In this document: positions 1 through 8,419 of the stretch, piece after piece
How positions within the stretch are numbered: position 1 is the first letter of the stretch
Layout: each line of letters starts with the position of its first letter
NCBI RefSeq assembly: GCF_944324995.1
Contig: NZ_CALUYL010000029.1
Span: forward strand, 1 to 39,529
Direction of reading: 5' to 3'
Length of the DNA: 39,529 bases
From: an uncultured Mailhella sp.
GTDB taxonomy: Bacteria; Desulfobacterota; Desulfovibrionia; Desulfovibrionales; Desulfovibrionaceae
The notes under the pieces: model-generated
The model's database searches: none
Seen by the model: only the letters and a program-made list of their open reading frames with translations
Told to the model about the DNA's origin: nothing
Position numbers and translations under genes: made by a program

Positions 1-949
1 CCGTCCCGCGCCCGCCGCGGCGCGCGCGCGGGGCGGGGCGGGGGGGGGGGGGGGGGGGGGGGGGGGGAGGGGGGGGGGAGGTCAAAACCTTGTCCTGAAT
101 CGGCCGTTGCGAACTCTCTGAAATTTTCAAGGAACAAAGGAGCGCCCTTTTCCAGACAGACGGAGCTTTTCGCCCCGGCCGGCGGTCGCTGTTCCCGTTG
201 CCTTTCGCGAAAACGATCACGAAACTCGGCACCCTCTCCGACCGCCGCCCCTGCCTCACCCGCCGACACGCAATCTGCACACGGCGACTTTGGCGGGGCG
301 TTCTTTTATGGCGTCCCTCGTTGAAATCGACATTAGTGAAAATGAATTTCAATGTCAACTTAATTTTTCTTTTTTTCCTTATTCTTTTTGAAAAAACTTT
401 TTTCGTATTGTCCATGATTAGGACGGTCGTGCAAAAAAGATAAAAGAGCTTTATATTTCAGCGAGATCAATAAATGCGTACAGCCCGGCGTCCGGGGATG
501 CGGCAAGAGGGAGCCCCTGTCGCCGGCAACGCCGAGAATCCTGTCTTCTGCGCGAGCCGCGCCTTCGCCCCGGGCGTCTTGTGCTTCGCGCGCCGCCGAG
601 AAGTTCCCGAATCTGCGCCTTCCCATGCGCCTGCATGCGTGGCCGCCTGGCGACAAGAAAAAAGCCGTGCCCGGATGTTCCGAACACGACTTTTCAAGAG
701 CTTCGTCAGCCGCTCTGACGCCAATGGTTGCACAAAAAAACTCTGCGCCTCTCACAACACAGCGCTTCCCGGCGTTCCGCTCATGTCGCGGCCTCCGGAC
801 TTCCGACGATTCCTGCCCGCGCCTGATGACGCAGAGCCTGGAACGCCGCGGCGCTTTTCCGCGTGCCGAAACGTCCCGAATGTTTTCGACAGAACAAGAC
901 AAACACGTTTTCGGCGGAATCGGCGCGTTATGAATTGCCGAGCTCGCGA
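1..949. other. Non-coding region with G-homopolymer start
   Basis: I see no gene here. The first 90 bases are a GC-only tract ending in a long near-uninterrupted run of G (about positions 41-81), which may be low-complexity sequence or an assembly-edge artefact. The rest is GC-rich with open frames on both strands that show no family signature, no convincing ribosome binding site and no agreement between frames. A short AT-rich patch lies at about 360-470. Confidence 0.6.
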
Positions 950-1417
950 CTAGCGTTCCAGCTTGAAGCGGATGCGCAGCACGCCGCCGTCGTCGGGCTT
1001 CCACTCATGCGACACCCACACAAACTTCCCGCATTCCGCGGTGTGCGCCACATGCTCCCCGATGCAGGGGCAGGCGTCCAGCGCGCCTTCCGGCGAATCG
1101 GGATCGCCGATATACACGATGCGCAGCGTCTCCCCCGCGCTTTCGGGCAGACGCGACAGATTGAACATCTTTGCCGCTTCGTCGCGGGCCATGTTCCGGG
1201 CCGTCACGGGCAGGTCGCGGGCAAGTTCTCTGTTCACCTCGTCGGCAATGCTGCTTGCATCCTCGGGCGACAGGTCGTGCGGAAAAAGAAAATCCACCTT
1301 GGACTTGTTCGCGTTGATGTGGGTGGAAAAACAGCGGGGGCAGCCGTAACGGCGGATAAGCACGCCGCTCAGCGCGTGCTCGGCCGTGTGCATGCGCGGA
1401 TCATATTCCTTGCTCAT
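950..1417 (-). CDS. AlaX-type alanyl-tRNA editing protein
   Basis: A 155-residue free-standing homologue of the editing (second additional) domain of alanyl/threonyl-tRNA synthetases. Such proteins hydrolyse mischarged aminoacyl-tRNA, usually Ser- or Gly-tRNA(Ala), in the cytoplasm. Both metal-binding signatures are visible: HxxxH at residues 10-14 (HTAEH) and CxxxH at 118-122 (CIGEH). The length fits the short AlaX class, with no extra C-terminal domain. The frame is open further upstream, but I start at the Met at 1417 because the signature H10 lies close to the N-terminus, as in the family. The gene stands alone, divergent from the porin. Family assignment is firm; amino-acid specificity is not visible. 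Confidence 0.85.
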   Translation of the reverse strand: MSKEYDPRMHTAEHALSGVLIRRYGCPRCFSTHINANKSKVDFLFPHDLSPEDASSIADEVNRELARDLPVTARNMARDEAAKMFNLSRLPESAGETLRIVYIGDPDSPEGALDACPCIGEHVAHTAECGKFVWVSHEWKPDDGGVLRIRFKLER

Positions 1418-1972
1418 AGTACCATCCTTAATAATGAGTAACGTCCTGCCTGTGCTACCGCAAAACGCGGCAAAGGAAAAGTTTCGGCCGTCAGGAGAGA
1501 CTCGCCCCCCCGCCTTCACCCAACCGCCACGTCCCCTCTGAAATGCCGCGATCTGCCGCAAAACCGCCCCTCGACGCGAGGACAAAAATTTAAACGCGCA
1601 GGGGATTTTTCCCCGTTTCAGAGGCAAAAAACACCCCGCTTTCCCCTCTGAAAGGCAATTTCGAGCCCCGAAGCCCGCTCATCCTGCTGTTTGACCGTTT
1701 CGATCAAGAAAAAATAACTCATGATATTTCTCATGGTTATCATGCATCGTTGTTGCGAGCCTCTTGCCCGCGATTCTAAGGTGTTTCAAATTTTTATACC
1801 AACTTAACATACTAAAATAAAACAATATTTATTTTTATTTACCATGAAATTATTACTTCGTTAACATTTTTTTATTGCTTAAATAACGAGTTAATTCTAA
1901 GCTCCGCTCATGGAAAAAGAGGGATTTTCCATATCGGTGTTACAAACCACTTTTTTCAAAGGAATGACTACA
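1418..1972. other. Divergent intergenic region, AlaX / porin
   Basis: About 550 bases without a gene. The AlaX-proximal half is GC-rich. The stretch 1690-1900 is strongly AT-rich and must carry the porin promoter, but I cannot pick a single convincing -35/-10 pair. An imperfect inverted repeat, ATGATA ... TATCAT (about 1719-1743), could be an operator. This part is inference only. Confidence 0.4.
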
Positions 1973-3352
1973 ATGAAAAAGCTTACTACGCTTCTTCTGG
2001 CTGCCGGCCTCGTTTTTGCCGCGTCTGCTCCTGCTTCCGCCGTTGATCTTAAGATGGACGGCCAGTATCTGTTCAACTTCGTTACCGGCGAACGCGTCGG
2101 CACCGGCCAGAACTTCGACGAAGCTGGTCAGCGTCTGCGTCTCGGCATGACCCTTACCGCCAATGAAAACCTGTCCGGCTACTTCCAGGTTCAGGTCGGC
2201 ACCGGCGTTGACAGCACCAACACCTACGACTGGGGCTCCGATCCTTCCGGCAACAGCACCAAGATCGGCATGCGTCAGGCTTATGTTGATTGGGTGATTC
2301 CTCAGACCGTCGTGAAGGTCCGCATGGGCCGTCAGCTCGTTGGTCTGCCTGAAGACGCCTTCGGCAAGAACGCTATCATGCATCCCGGCTGGCAGGGCCG
2401 CGACGGTATCGTCGTGACCGCTCCTGCTACCGATTGGCTCGACCTCACCGCCTTCTGGCTGCGCGCCGGCTACGACAGCGTCAACACCTACGACACCGAC
2501 CAGTCCAACAAGTCCGACTACTTCGCCGCCACGGCCGCCTTCAAGTTCGACGGCTTCTCCTTCACTCCTTATGTGATGTACGCCTCCCTTGACGAGTCCT
2601 CCGTGTGGGATGAAGATGAAAACGACTATGTTGCCGGCAACGCTGTGAACACCTCCGCCGACGGCACCTCCATCCTCGCCGACGGCAACGCCTTCTGGGC
2701 CGGCACCAACTTCGTGATGAGCTACTTCGATCCCTTCGTGCTGAAGGTCTCCGGCGCTTACGGTATGGTCAGCTACGATACCTCCAACGACGGCGTCAAC
2801 TACCAGGATCGCCACGGCTGGTATGTGCAGGCCAAGGCTTCCTACAAGACCGCTTACGGCACCCCGATCTTCGGCGGCTGGTACGGCTCCGGTGACGACA
2901 GCGATGCCCAGTACAAGGGCCAGGGCTGGATTCCTGCCTGGGCCGGCCGTTTCCATCCCACCTTCGGCTACTCCGCTGGTGAATTCGGCCTGTTCGACAC
3001 CACCGTTCGTCACAACATCTCCGGCACCTGGGGCCTCCAGGCCGGTATCGAAGACGTCAGCTTCCTGCAGGATCTGACCCACAAGTTCACCGTTACCTGG
3101 TTCCAGGGCACCAACGACAAGAACCAGTGGTCTGCGACGGAAAACCCCTACAAGTACATGACCGACAACGACAACGTTGTTGAATTCAACCTGGCCAGCA
3201 CCTACAAGATCTACAAGAACCTGACCGCCTGCCTCGAACTCGCCTACATGATCACCGACTACAGCGACGGCGATCACGCCACCTGGGCTGCGGGCAACGA
3301 GACCGACAAGGACGGCTGGAGCACCGCTCTTACCTTCCAGTACATGTTCTAA
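1973..3352 (+). CDS. Outer membrane porin (Desulfovibrio homotrimeric type)
   Basis: A 459-residue outer membrane beta-barrel porin for diffusion of small hydrophilic solutes. It opens with a classical Sec signal peptide (MKKLTTLLLAAGLVFA..., cleavage likely after ASA near residue 22). It then shows alternating amphipathic strands rich in Tyr, Trp, Gly and Asp, and ends in aromatic Phe (YMF), the usual BAM recognition end. The overall pattern matches the homotrimeric porins abundant in Desulfovibrionaceae. An upstream ATG at 1964 is also in frame; I prefer 1973 because AAGGA lies nine bases before it, whereas it almost touches the earlier ATG. Codon choice is strongly biased, as in highly expressed genes. 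The gene appears monocistronic and ends at a strong terminator. Confidence 0.88.
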   Translation: MKKLTTLLLAAGLVFAASAPASAVDLKMDGQYLFNFVTGERVGTGQNFDEAGQRLRLGMTLTANENLSGYFQVQVGTGVDSTNTYDWGSDPSGNSTKIGMRQAYVDWVIPQTVVKVRMGRQLVGLPEDAFGKNAIMHPGWQGRDGIVVTAPATDWLDLTAFWLRAGYDSVNTYDTDQSNKSDYFAATAAFKFDGFSFTPYVMYASLDESSVWDEDENDYVAGNAVNTSADGTSILADGNAFWAGTNFVMSYFDPFVLKVSGAYGMVSYDTSNDGVNYQDRHGWYVQAKASYKTAYGTPIFGGWYGSGDDSDAQYKGQGWIPAWAGRFHPTFGYSAGEFGLFDTTVRHNISGTWGLQAGIEDVSFLQDLTHKFTVTWFQGTNDKNQWSATENPYKYMTDNDNVVEFNLASTYKIYKNLTACLELAYMITDYSDGDHATWAAGNETDKDGWSTALTFQYMF

Positions 3353-3396
3353 TTCGACGCGGACTTAGTCCGCATCGGGTCTGAGCCTGAATGACG

Positions 3397-3430
3397 CGGG
3401 AGAGGATAGCAATATCCTCTCCCGTTTTCG
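3397..3430 (+). terminator. Rho-independent terminator of the porin gene
   Basis: A perfect 12-base-pair stem (CGGGAGAGGATA with its complement) closes a GCAA tetraloop and is followed by TTTTCGTTT. It lies 45 bases after the porin stop codon. Confidence 0.93.
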
Positions 3431-4177
3431 TTTAATGCATCCGCAGTCCCACCTCCCCGCCCCGACGCGTCTCTGCGTCTTTCGCTCGCTCCTCTCCGCT
3501 TTTGGTCGCCCTCCGCCGAGCAGAAAAACCGAACATTTTCCCCGGCACGACAGAAACGCCCACCTCAACCGCGACTTCTGAGCAGCGGAACGAAGACACC
3601 ATTCGCCGCACACGACGCATCCTCTTGTCGTCGCCCCTGCGTTTTTTCATCGTTCGCCCGACCACAGAGAGCGCAAATCCGCCGCGTCGGCGGGTTCCAG
3701 AGACACGCCCTCGCATGGTGGAGCGTAGAAGATCTACAAGCCCCAAAACGCCCGCATGCCGTCGCATTGCCCTCCCTTTGCCGACAGCAACACTCAACAT
3801 GACGACATTACTCCTTTCACCGTTTGAGCCTTGATAAAAAGTTTTCGTCAAATCAAAGCGATATCAAGAACAGAACAACACGGACAGAACCCGTACAACA
3901 AGCGATGCCGCCTTCTTCCACCCTCATGCCTGCGAGGTCTTTGCTTGTGAAGAGCACATATTTCTGCACGAGCGGGGTCAACAGGCGTTCGTCGGTTGAC
4001 AAAAAATGGGCAACCTATATTAAAAGGACAGTTCTTTTCGGACTTTTGTCTCCTGCCGTGCCCCTCTGCCCGCAGGATTGAACTCCCTTCGGCTGAAGCT
4101 CCAAGGCTTCTTCACTATGGGATTCCTCAAGTGCCGCTGGTTGATCAACCGTTGCTCTGTCTTATGGAGGAATCACC
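3431..4177. other. Intergenic region before the amidohydrolase
   Basis: About 750 bases with no gene I can support. Overlapping open frames on both strands are GC-driven and show no family signature. The distal part holds the promoter annotated at 3996-4023, leaving an untranslated leader of roughly 150 bases before the next gene. Confidence 0.5.
3996..4023 (+). promoter_or_regulatory. Sigma-70 type promoter for the amidohydrolase gene
   Basis: A perfect -35 hexamer TTGACA (3996-4001), a 16-base spacer and TATTAA (4018-4023). It is the best promoter match upstream of the gene at 4178. Assignment is by eye. Confidence 0.6.
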
Positions 4178-5026
4178 ATGATTTTCGATTTTCGTCTTCG
4201 TCCGCCGTACAAGGGATTCAAGAATCTCGGCATCTTCAATCCCGCCTGCAATGAAAAAATCCCTCAGAAGCATCACGGCATACCGAGTGAGGCCGCTCGA
4301 AAAAAAGATCTCGACCTGTTCTGGAAGGAAATGGAAGACGCCGGCATATCCAGGGGCGTGGTCATAGGCAGGCAGGTGCCCAACGACGCCGCCTCCGTTC
4401 CCAATGACGACGTGCTCGACATGGCGCGCGAGTTCCCCGACAAGATCATTCCCTTCGGCAGTCTCGACATTACCCGCGGCGTTTCCGCCACGCTCGACGA
4501 GCTGGAACGCTGCATCGAAGGCGGCATCAAGGGCATCGCCATGGAGCCCGCCTACGCCATGCCGCCCAGAAAGGCCGACGCCAACGTGCTCTATCCCCTG
4601 TACGCCCGCTGCGAAAAGGCGGGCATTCCCATGGTGCTGACCCTGAGCTTCTTTCAGGGCACGCTGGAATATTCCGACCCCTGCACCGTGCAGCACGTGG
4701 CCAACGACTTTCCCCACCTTCAGATCGTCGTCGCCCACGGCTGCTATCCGTGGATTCCCATGATCTTCCAGGTGGCCATCACCAACAAGAACGTGTGGCT
4801 GCTGCCCGACATCTACATGCTGAACCCCACGGCGCCCGGCAATCAGATGTTCGGCGAGGCCATGCAATGGCTCGACGGCGAACGCATCCTCTACGGTTCC
4901 GCCTGGCCCTGCTATCATCTGAAGCAGGCCGTTCACGACATCGAGCGCTTCCACCTCTCGAAGGAACACAAGGAAAAATTCTTCTATAAGAACGCCGAAA
5001 AGCTCCTGAACATCAGCCTTTCCTGA
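4178..5026 (+). CDS. Amidohydrolase-2 fold protein with missing metal ligands
   Basis: A 282-residue TIM-barrel protein related to the amidohydrolase-2 (ACMSD-like) family, which usually performs metal-dependent hydrolysis or decarboxylation. The start has GGAGG seven bases upstream. The N-terminal HxH motif expected after strand 1 is replaced by DFRLRPP (residues 4-10). The histidine after strand 5 or 6 is kept (AHGCYPW, H188). The final Asp (usual form GSD.P) is Ala242 in LYGSAWPC. The normal binuclear or mononuclear site therefore cannot form as in classical members, and the protein may be catalytically different or a binding protein. I recall a subfamily starting DFR.RPP, so this may be a subfamily trait rather than decay. 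The gene is monocistronic between its own promoter and terminator. Its closeness to the GRE operon hints at a shared pathway, but this is only inference. Confidence 0.7.
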   Translation: MIFDFRLRPPYKGFKNLGIFNPACNEKIPQKHHGIPSEAARKKDLDLFWKEMEDAGISRGVVIGRQVPNDAASVPNDDVLDMAREFPDKIIPFGSLDITRGVSATLDELERCIEGGIKGIAMEPAYAMPPRKADANVLYPLYARCEKAGIPMVLTLSFFQGTLEYSDPCTVQHVANDFPHLQIVVAHGCYPWIPMIFQVAITNKNVWLLPDIYMLNPTAPGNQMFGEAMQWLDGERILYGSAWPCYHLKQAVHDIERFHLSKEHKEKFFYKNAEKLLNISLS

Positions 5027-5037
5027 TAGTCTCTGTC

Positions 5038-5069
5038 GAAAGAACCGTCCGCATGCGGACGGTTCTTTC
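5038..5069 (+). terminator. Perfect palindromic terminator
   Basis: A 32-base perfect palindrome, GAAAGAACCGTCCGCA and its complement, lies 12 bases after the amidohydrolase stop. Its ends are A-rich on one side and T-rich on the other, so it can terminate in both directions. It separates the amidohydrolase gene from the downstream GRE operon. Confidence 0.85.
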
Positions 5070-5587
5070 TTTCCGCTGCGGATCGCCCTTTTTCGGCAGA
5101 CGAAACGTCTCCCACGAAAGTACGGCAATCCACACTCCCGGCGACAGGGTCTGCCTGCAACGACGGCCCTCAAGGGGCATATCTCCATCAAATCATGCGC
5201 ATGAGAAACTCTCGCAAGGCGGCCACGGTTCGACGCCGCGACAAGGACGCCTTACCGAGCCGCCGCATGCTCCAGAAACAAACCGAGGCGCTCCGAGCCA
5301 AGCGCTGATGCACGACGGGCAGCCGAAAAACGAACGTGACGGCCCAAGTCTCAAAAAAAAACGCGCTCGATGCTCAGTGCAAAGTCAGACAGAATTCCCC
5401 CCCCCTCATTTTTAATGTTCTTTTCATCACAATTTTATTTATCCCCTTATTTTTTCACAATATACTGTATTTTTTATTATTTTTGCTTGCCTTTCGTCTT
5501 TTCACGCCTCTTTCCCTCTCAAAATACCGCCTTATGTTCCTGTTCCTGCGCCCTGAATCATGATCCTTAATTTTTTTTGGGAAAATA
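5070..5587. other. Intergenic region upstream of the GRE operon
   Basis: About 520 bases without a recognisable gene. The first half is GC-rich. From about 5390 the sequence becomes T-rich and pyrimidine-rich up to the promoter at 5588. I see no conserved motif apart from that promoter. Confidence 0.5.
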
Positions 5588-5616
5588 TTGACAAGCCTTC
5601 TGAAAACAGCTAGGGT
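5588..5616 (+). promoter_or_regulatory. Promoter of the GRE operon
   Basis: A perfect -35 hexamer TTGACA (5588-5593), a spacer of exactly 17 bases and a weaker -10, TAGGGT (5611-5616). Transcription would begin near 5623, giving a leader of about 310 bases. The weak -10 combined with the inverted repeat over it suggests regulated initiation. Confidence 0.6.
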
Positions 5617-5628
5617 GCTTTTCAGAAG
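5597..5628. promoter_or_regulatory. Inverted-repeat operator over the GRE promoter
   Basis: CTTCTGAAAA (5597-5606) and its exact complement TTTTCAGAAG (5619-5628) are separated by 12 bases. The left arm lies in the promoter spacer and the right arm follows the -10, so a dimeric regulator bound here would cover the polymerase site. No regulator gene is adjacent to the operon, so the cognate protein is unknown. Confidence 0.55.
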
Positions 5629-5664
5629 TTGGTGGCCTTTCAGTGGGCACTCCTCATAGAGTGT

Positions 5665-5729
5665 ACCGGCCTGGGGCCGACATTGCCGGTTCATCACATG
5701 AAGAATGTGGTGCGCTGGCTTTTTTTGTC
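5665..5729 (+). terminator. First leader terminator (T1) with competing antiterminator
   Basis: A hairpin with arms at 5686-5699 and 5705-5718 (core CATCACAT / ATGTGGTG, extended by CCGGT / GCTGG) is followed by seven T residues at 5720-5726. The basal arm CCGGT is also the complement of ACCGG at 5665-5669. ACCGGC (5665-5670) can pair with GCCGGT (5685-5690) and block T1, the arrangement expected for an attenuator or riboswitch. Pairings were worked out by eye. Confidence 0.6.
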
Positions 5730-5873
5730 TTGAAGGCGGCAGTTCTGCTTGCAGCGCCGTCGTTCAGACAACGCTCTTGCCGCATCCTGATCGACAGTCG
5801 ATGGCGGCAACAATTTACTGGGTGTTTTGCTCGGACTTTCACCAAAAAGACTCCGCAAGGCAAAACAAAGCAG
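5730..5873 (+). promoter_or_regulatory. Structured leader RNA segment upstream of T2
   Basis: This untranslated segment contains two clear hairpins. One has outer arms TTGCCGC (5777-5783) and GCGGCAA (5804-5810) with an inner ATCGA/TCGAT stem. The other has outer arms GTTTTGC (5824-5830) and GCAAAAC (5860-5866) with inner CGGA/TCCG and CTTT/AAAG pairing. I recognise no known riboswitch class (SAM, cobalamin, ZTP, guanidine, glycine and fluoride were considered). It may be a novel aptamer or a protein-binding leader. Confidence 0.45.
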
Positions 5874-5919
5874 CCTGGAACACATATGTCAGATATGTGC
5901 GTCCGGGCTTTTTGTTTTT
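5874..5919 (+). terminator. Second leader terminator (T2), just before the GRE ribosome site
   Basis: Arms CCTGGA-A-CACATAT (5874-5887) and ATATGTG-CG-TCCGGG (5893-5907) form a long hairpin. It is followed by CTTTTTGTTTTTT, and the GRE ribosome binding site AAGGAG begins directly after the T tract. A complete intrinsic terminator between promoter and start codon means that expression needs readthrough, so the leader is very likely a regulatory attenuator. Confidence 0.72.
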
Positions 5920-5932
5920 TAAGGAGATTGCC

Positions 5933-8407
5933 ATGAGTATTTGTGACACCACTTGTTGCATGACCGGCCAGGAACAGCGCCTCGCCGACGGCAGAGGCCA
6001 GTCCAGCCCCCGCGCCCGCACGAACAAGGCCCTGGAAATCATCAGAAGCGGACGTCCCAAGCTTGATATCGAACGCGCCGTGCTGTTCACGGAATCCATG
6101 AAGCAGACCGAACAGTATCCGCTGGTTCTGCGCTGGGGCAAGGCCATCCGCTACGTCATGGAGCACATCGGCGTCGTCATTCAGGACGGCGAGCTTCTGG
6201 TCGGCACGGTCGGCGGCCCCGGCAGAATTTCCCCTCTGTATCCGGAACTTCGCTGCGGCTGGTTCCCCAAGGGCATGCCCGCCACCCAGAAGAAGGACGC
6301 CTACGCCGTGCGCACCGAAGACATGGAAGTGTTCATGGAAAAGGTGGTTCCCTACTGGAAGGGCAAGACCGCCCATGAACACTACCTGACCCTGCTGCCC
6401 AAGGAAACCCGCGACATCATTTACGGCGACGACGACTACGGCGCCACCGGCCTCATGCAGGACAACTCGAACATCAACTCCACCCTGAACTGGAGCGGCG
6501 TGTTCGACAAGATCATCTACAAGGGCGTGCTGGCGCTCAAGGCCGAAGCCGAACAGCGTCTCGCCGAACTGCAGAACGATCTCGTCCACAACCACTACGA
6601 CAAGATTCCCTTCCTTCAGGCCGTGATCGAATGCTATGAAGGCATGCTCATCTACGCCCGCCGCTACGCCGAAAAGGCGCGCGAACTGGCCGCTGAAGAA
6701 AAGGATCCCGTGCGCAAAAAGGAACTGGAAACCATTGCTTCCAACTGCGAACACGTGCCCGCCTACCCCGCCCGCAACTTCTGGGAAGCCATGCAGGCCC
6801 ACTGGTTCGCTCAGGTGGCCTACCGCGTGGAACAGCAGATCAGCGGCGGCGTGGCCCTGCACCGCTTCGATCAGTACATGAACCCCATCTACGTGAAGGA
6901 CCTCAAGGAAGGCACCCTCACCGAAGACTTCGCCCTCGAACTCTTGGAAGCCATGTGGCTGAAGATTGCCCAGGTGGTTCCCTTCAGCGCCACCAACGCC
7001 GGCAACTACTGGGAAGGCTACGCCCACTTTGAAAACTGCACCATCGGCGGCGTGGACAAGTACGGCAAAGACGCCACCAATGAGATGACCTATCTCATCA
7101 TCCGTTCCAAGAAGGAATTTCCCCTTCACTATCCGGAAGTTTCCCTGCGCGTTCACTCCGGCACGCCGCACGAACTGCTGCACGCCGCCGCCGAACTCGT
7201 CAAGGAAGGCTGCGGCTTCCCCAAGTTCTTCAACGACGAAGCCATCATCACCCAGCTTCTCGTCAACGGCGCAAGCATCGATCAGGCCCGCGACTACTCC
7301 GCCGCCGGCTGCACCGAAATCCGCATGCCCAACATCGACACCTATCTGCCCCTGGGCGGCAACATCAACCTCGCGGCCGCGCTGGAAATGGCCCTCAACG
7401 ACGGCAAGGCCCACTTCGGCCCCAAGTACGAAAAGCTCATGACGCCCTCCGTCGCCAGAAAGGACATCAAGAGCTATGAGGACATCGTTTCCAACCTGCG
7501 GGAATGCATCGACTTCTACGTGCGCCACTTCATGAAGCGCATGTCCGCGCTGGAACTGACCAACAAGCAGTGCCTCGCCGCGCCCTTCATGTCCTCCCAG
7601 AGCGACGTGTGCATGAAGAACCTGATGGACATCCATCAGTGCCTCATCCCCGGCGGCAACCATCACGACACCGGCAACGTCAACTTCAACGGCTTCGGCA
7701 CCTGCTCGGAATCGCTCTGCGCCATCAAGAAGCTGGTGTACGACGACAAGGTGCTCTCCCTCGACGAACTGCTCAACGCCGTGAACAACGACTTTGAAGG
7801 ACAGGAACCGCTCCGTCAGCTGGTGCTCAACGCGCCCAAGTACGGCAACAACGATCCCTATGCCGACAACATCGCCCGCAACCTCGACGCTATGATCATG
7901 ACCATCGTCCACGGTTACGAATCCGTGTTCGGCGAAAAGTACGTCAAATACGTGCCCGTCACCTCCCACGTCGGCCTCGGCAACAAGACCTGGGCCACCC
8001 CGAACGGTCGTCACGCGCACACTTTCCTTTCCGAAGGCATTTCGCCCACGCAGGGCGCCGACATCAACGGTCCGCTGTGCACCATGATGTCCATCGCCAA
8101 CAGCACCAGCCGCGTGTACCCCAACAGCTGCGCCCGCCTGCTCAACCTGAAGCTCAATCCTCAGGTGGTCAGCGGCGAAAAGGGCACCACCGACCTCATG
8201 AACCTCATCCGCAACTTCGTGGACCTCAAGCTCTGGCACGTGCAGATCGGCATCTACAACAAGGAAGTGCTGCTCAAGGCCAGGGAACATCCCGAAGACT
8301 ACAAGAACCTCATCGTCCGCGTGGCCGGCTACAGCGCCTACTTCGTGGAACTGAGCCCCAGCATGCAGGGTGAAATCATCGCCCGCACGGAACACGAAAT
8401 GGTGTAG
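5933..8407 (+). CDS. Glycyl radical enzyme of unassigned substrate
   Basis: An 824-residue cytoplasmic member of the pyruvate formate-lyase-like glycyl radical family. AAGGAG lies seven bases before the chosen ATG. The radical site is Gly799 in VRVAGYSAYF near the C-terminus, and the active-site thiyl residue is Cys460 in AAGCTEIRMP. Glu462 follows in a Cys-X-Glu pattern, the feature of eliminases and decarboxylases such as choline lyase, glycerol and propanediol dehydratases, isethionate lyase and arylacetate decarboxylases. It argues against both PFL itself and benzylsuccinate-type enzymes. The first residues are Cys-rich (C4, C8, C9). It is followed by its activase, a HemB homologue, a permease, two lactonase-like proteins and a dehydrogenase. 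No microcompartment genes, TRAP transporter or acetaldehyde dehydrogenase accompany it, unlike typical choline or isethionate loci. The substrate is unknown. Strong codon bias suggests high expression when induced. Confidence 0.92.
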   Translation: MSICDTTCCMTGQEQRLADGRGQSSPRARTNKALEIIRSGRPKLDIERAVLFTESMKQTEQYPLVLRWGKAIRYVMEHIGVVIQDGELLVGTVGGPGRISPLYPELRCGWFPKGMPATQKKDAYAVRTEDMEVFMEKVVPYWKGKTAHEHYLTLLPKETRDIIYGDDDYGATGLMQDNSNINSTLNWSGVFDKIIYKGVLALKAEAEQRLAELQNDLVHNHYDKIPFLQAVIECYEGMLIYARRYAEKARELAAEEKDPVRKKELETIASNCEHVPAYPARNFWEAMQAHWFAQVAYRVEQQISGGVALHRFDQYMNPIYVKDLKEGTLTEDFALELLEAMWLKIAQVVPFSATNAGNYWEGYAHFENCTIGGVDKYGKDATNEMTYLIIRSKKEFPLHYPEVSLRVHSGTPHELLHAAAELVKEGCGFPKFFNDEAIITQLLVNGASIDQARDYSAAGCTEIRMPNIDTYLPLGGNINLAAALEMALNDGKAHFGPKYEKLMTPSVARKDIKSYEDIVSNLRECIDFYVRHFMKRMSALELTNKQCLAAPFMSSQSDVCMKNLMDIHQCLIPGGNHHDTGNVNFNGFGTCSESLCAIKKLVYDDKVLSLDELLNAVNNDFEGQEPLRQLVLNAPKYGNNDPYADNIARNLDAMIMTIVHGYESVFGEKYVKYVPVTSHVGLGNKTWATPNGRHAHTFLSEGISPTQGADINGPLCTMMSIANSTSRVYPNSCARLLNLKLNPQVVSGEKGTTDLMNLIRNFVDLKLWHVQIGIYNKEVLLKAREHPEDYKNLIVRVAGYSAYFVELSPSMQGEIIARTEHEMV

Positions 8408-8419
8408 CCTTTCCGCTTC

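Noticed and set aside
41..81. G-rich tract as a possible G-quadruplex regulatory element
   Set aside because: It lies at the extreme edge of the window, is nearly pure G, and is far from any gene. An assembly or sequencing edge artefact is more likely.
474..949. Overlapping open frames on both strands upstream of AlaX
   Set aside because: Several frames overlap on both strands with Arg/Pro/Ala-rich composition, no ribosome site and no recognisable family, so none can be chosen as real.
1940..3277. A 445-codon minus-strand frame opposite the porin gene
   Set aside because: Same cause: strong codon bias in the porin leaves the opposite strand free of stops. The product has no signal, domain or plausible start.
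5698..5733. An 11-codon ORF (MKNVVRWLFLS) overlapping terminator T1 as a leader peptide
   Set aside because: No ribosome binding site precedes it, and its residues have no meaning for regulation; it coincides with the hairpin by chance.
5705..5932. In-frame N-terminal extension of the GRE
   Set aside because: The extended frame would run through the leader hairpins and terminators and has no ribosome site. AAGGAG before 5933 and the GRE family length support the later start.
5654..8395. A 913-codon open frame on the minus strand opposite the GRE gene
   Set aside because: It is the antisense shadow of a GC-rich, codon-biased gene. It shows repetitive His/Val/Gly composition, no family motif and no ribosome site, while the plus-strand frame has full GRE motifs.
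4178..8407. Amidohydrolase as the first gene of the GRE operon
   Set aside because: A perfect palindromic terminator at 5038-5069, an 870-base gap and a separate promoter at 5588 separate the units.
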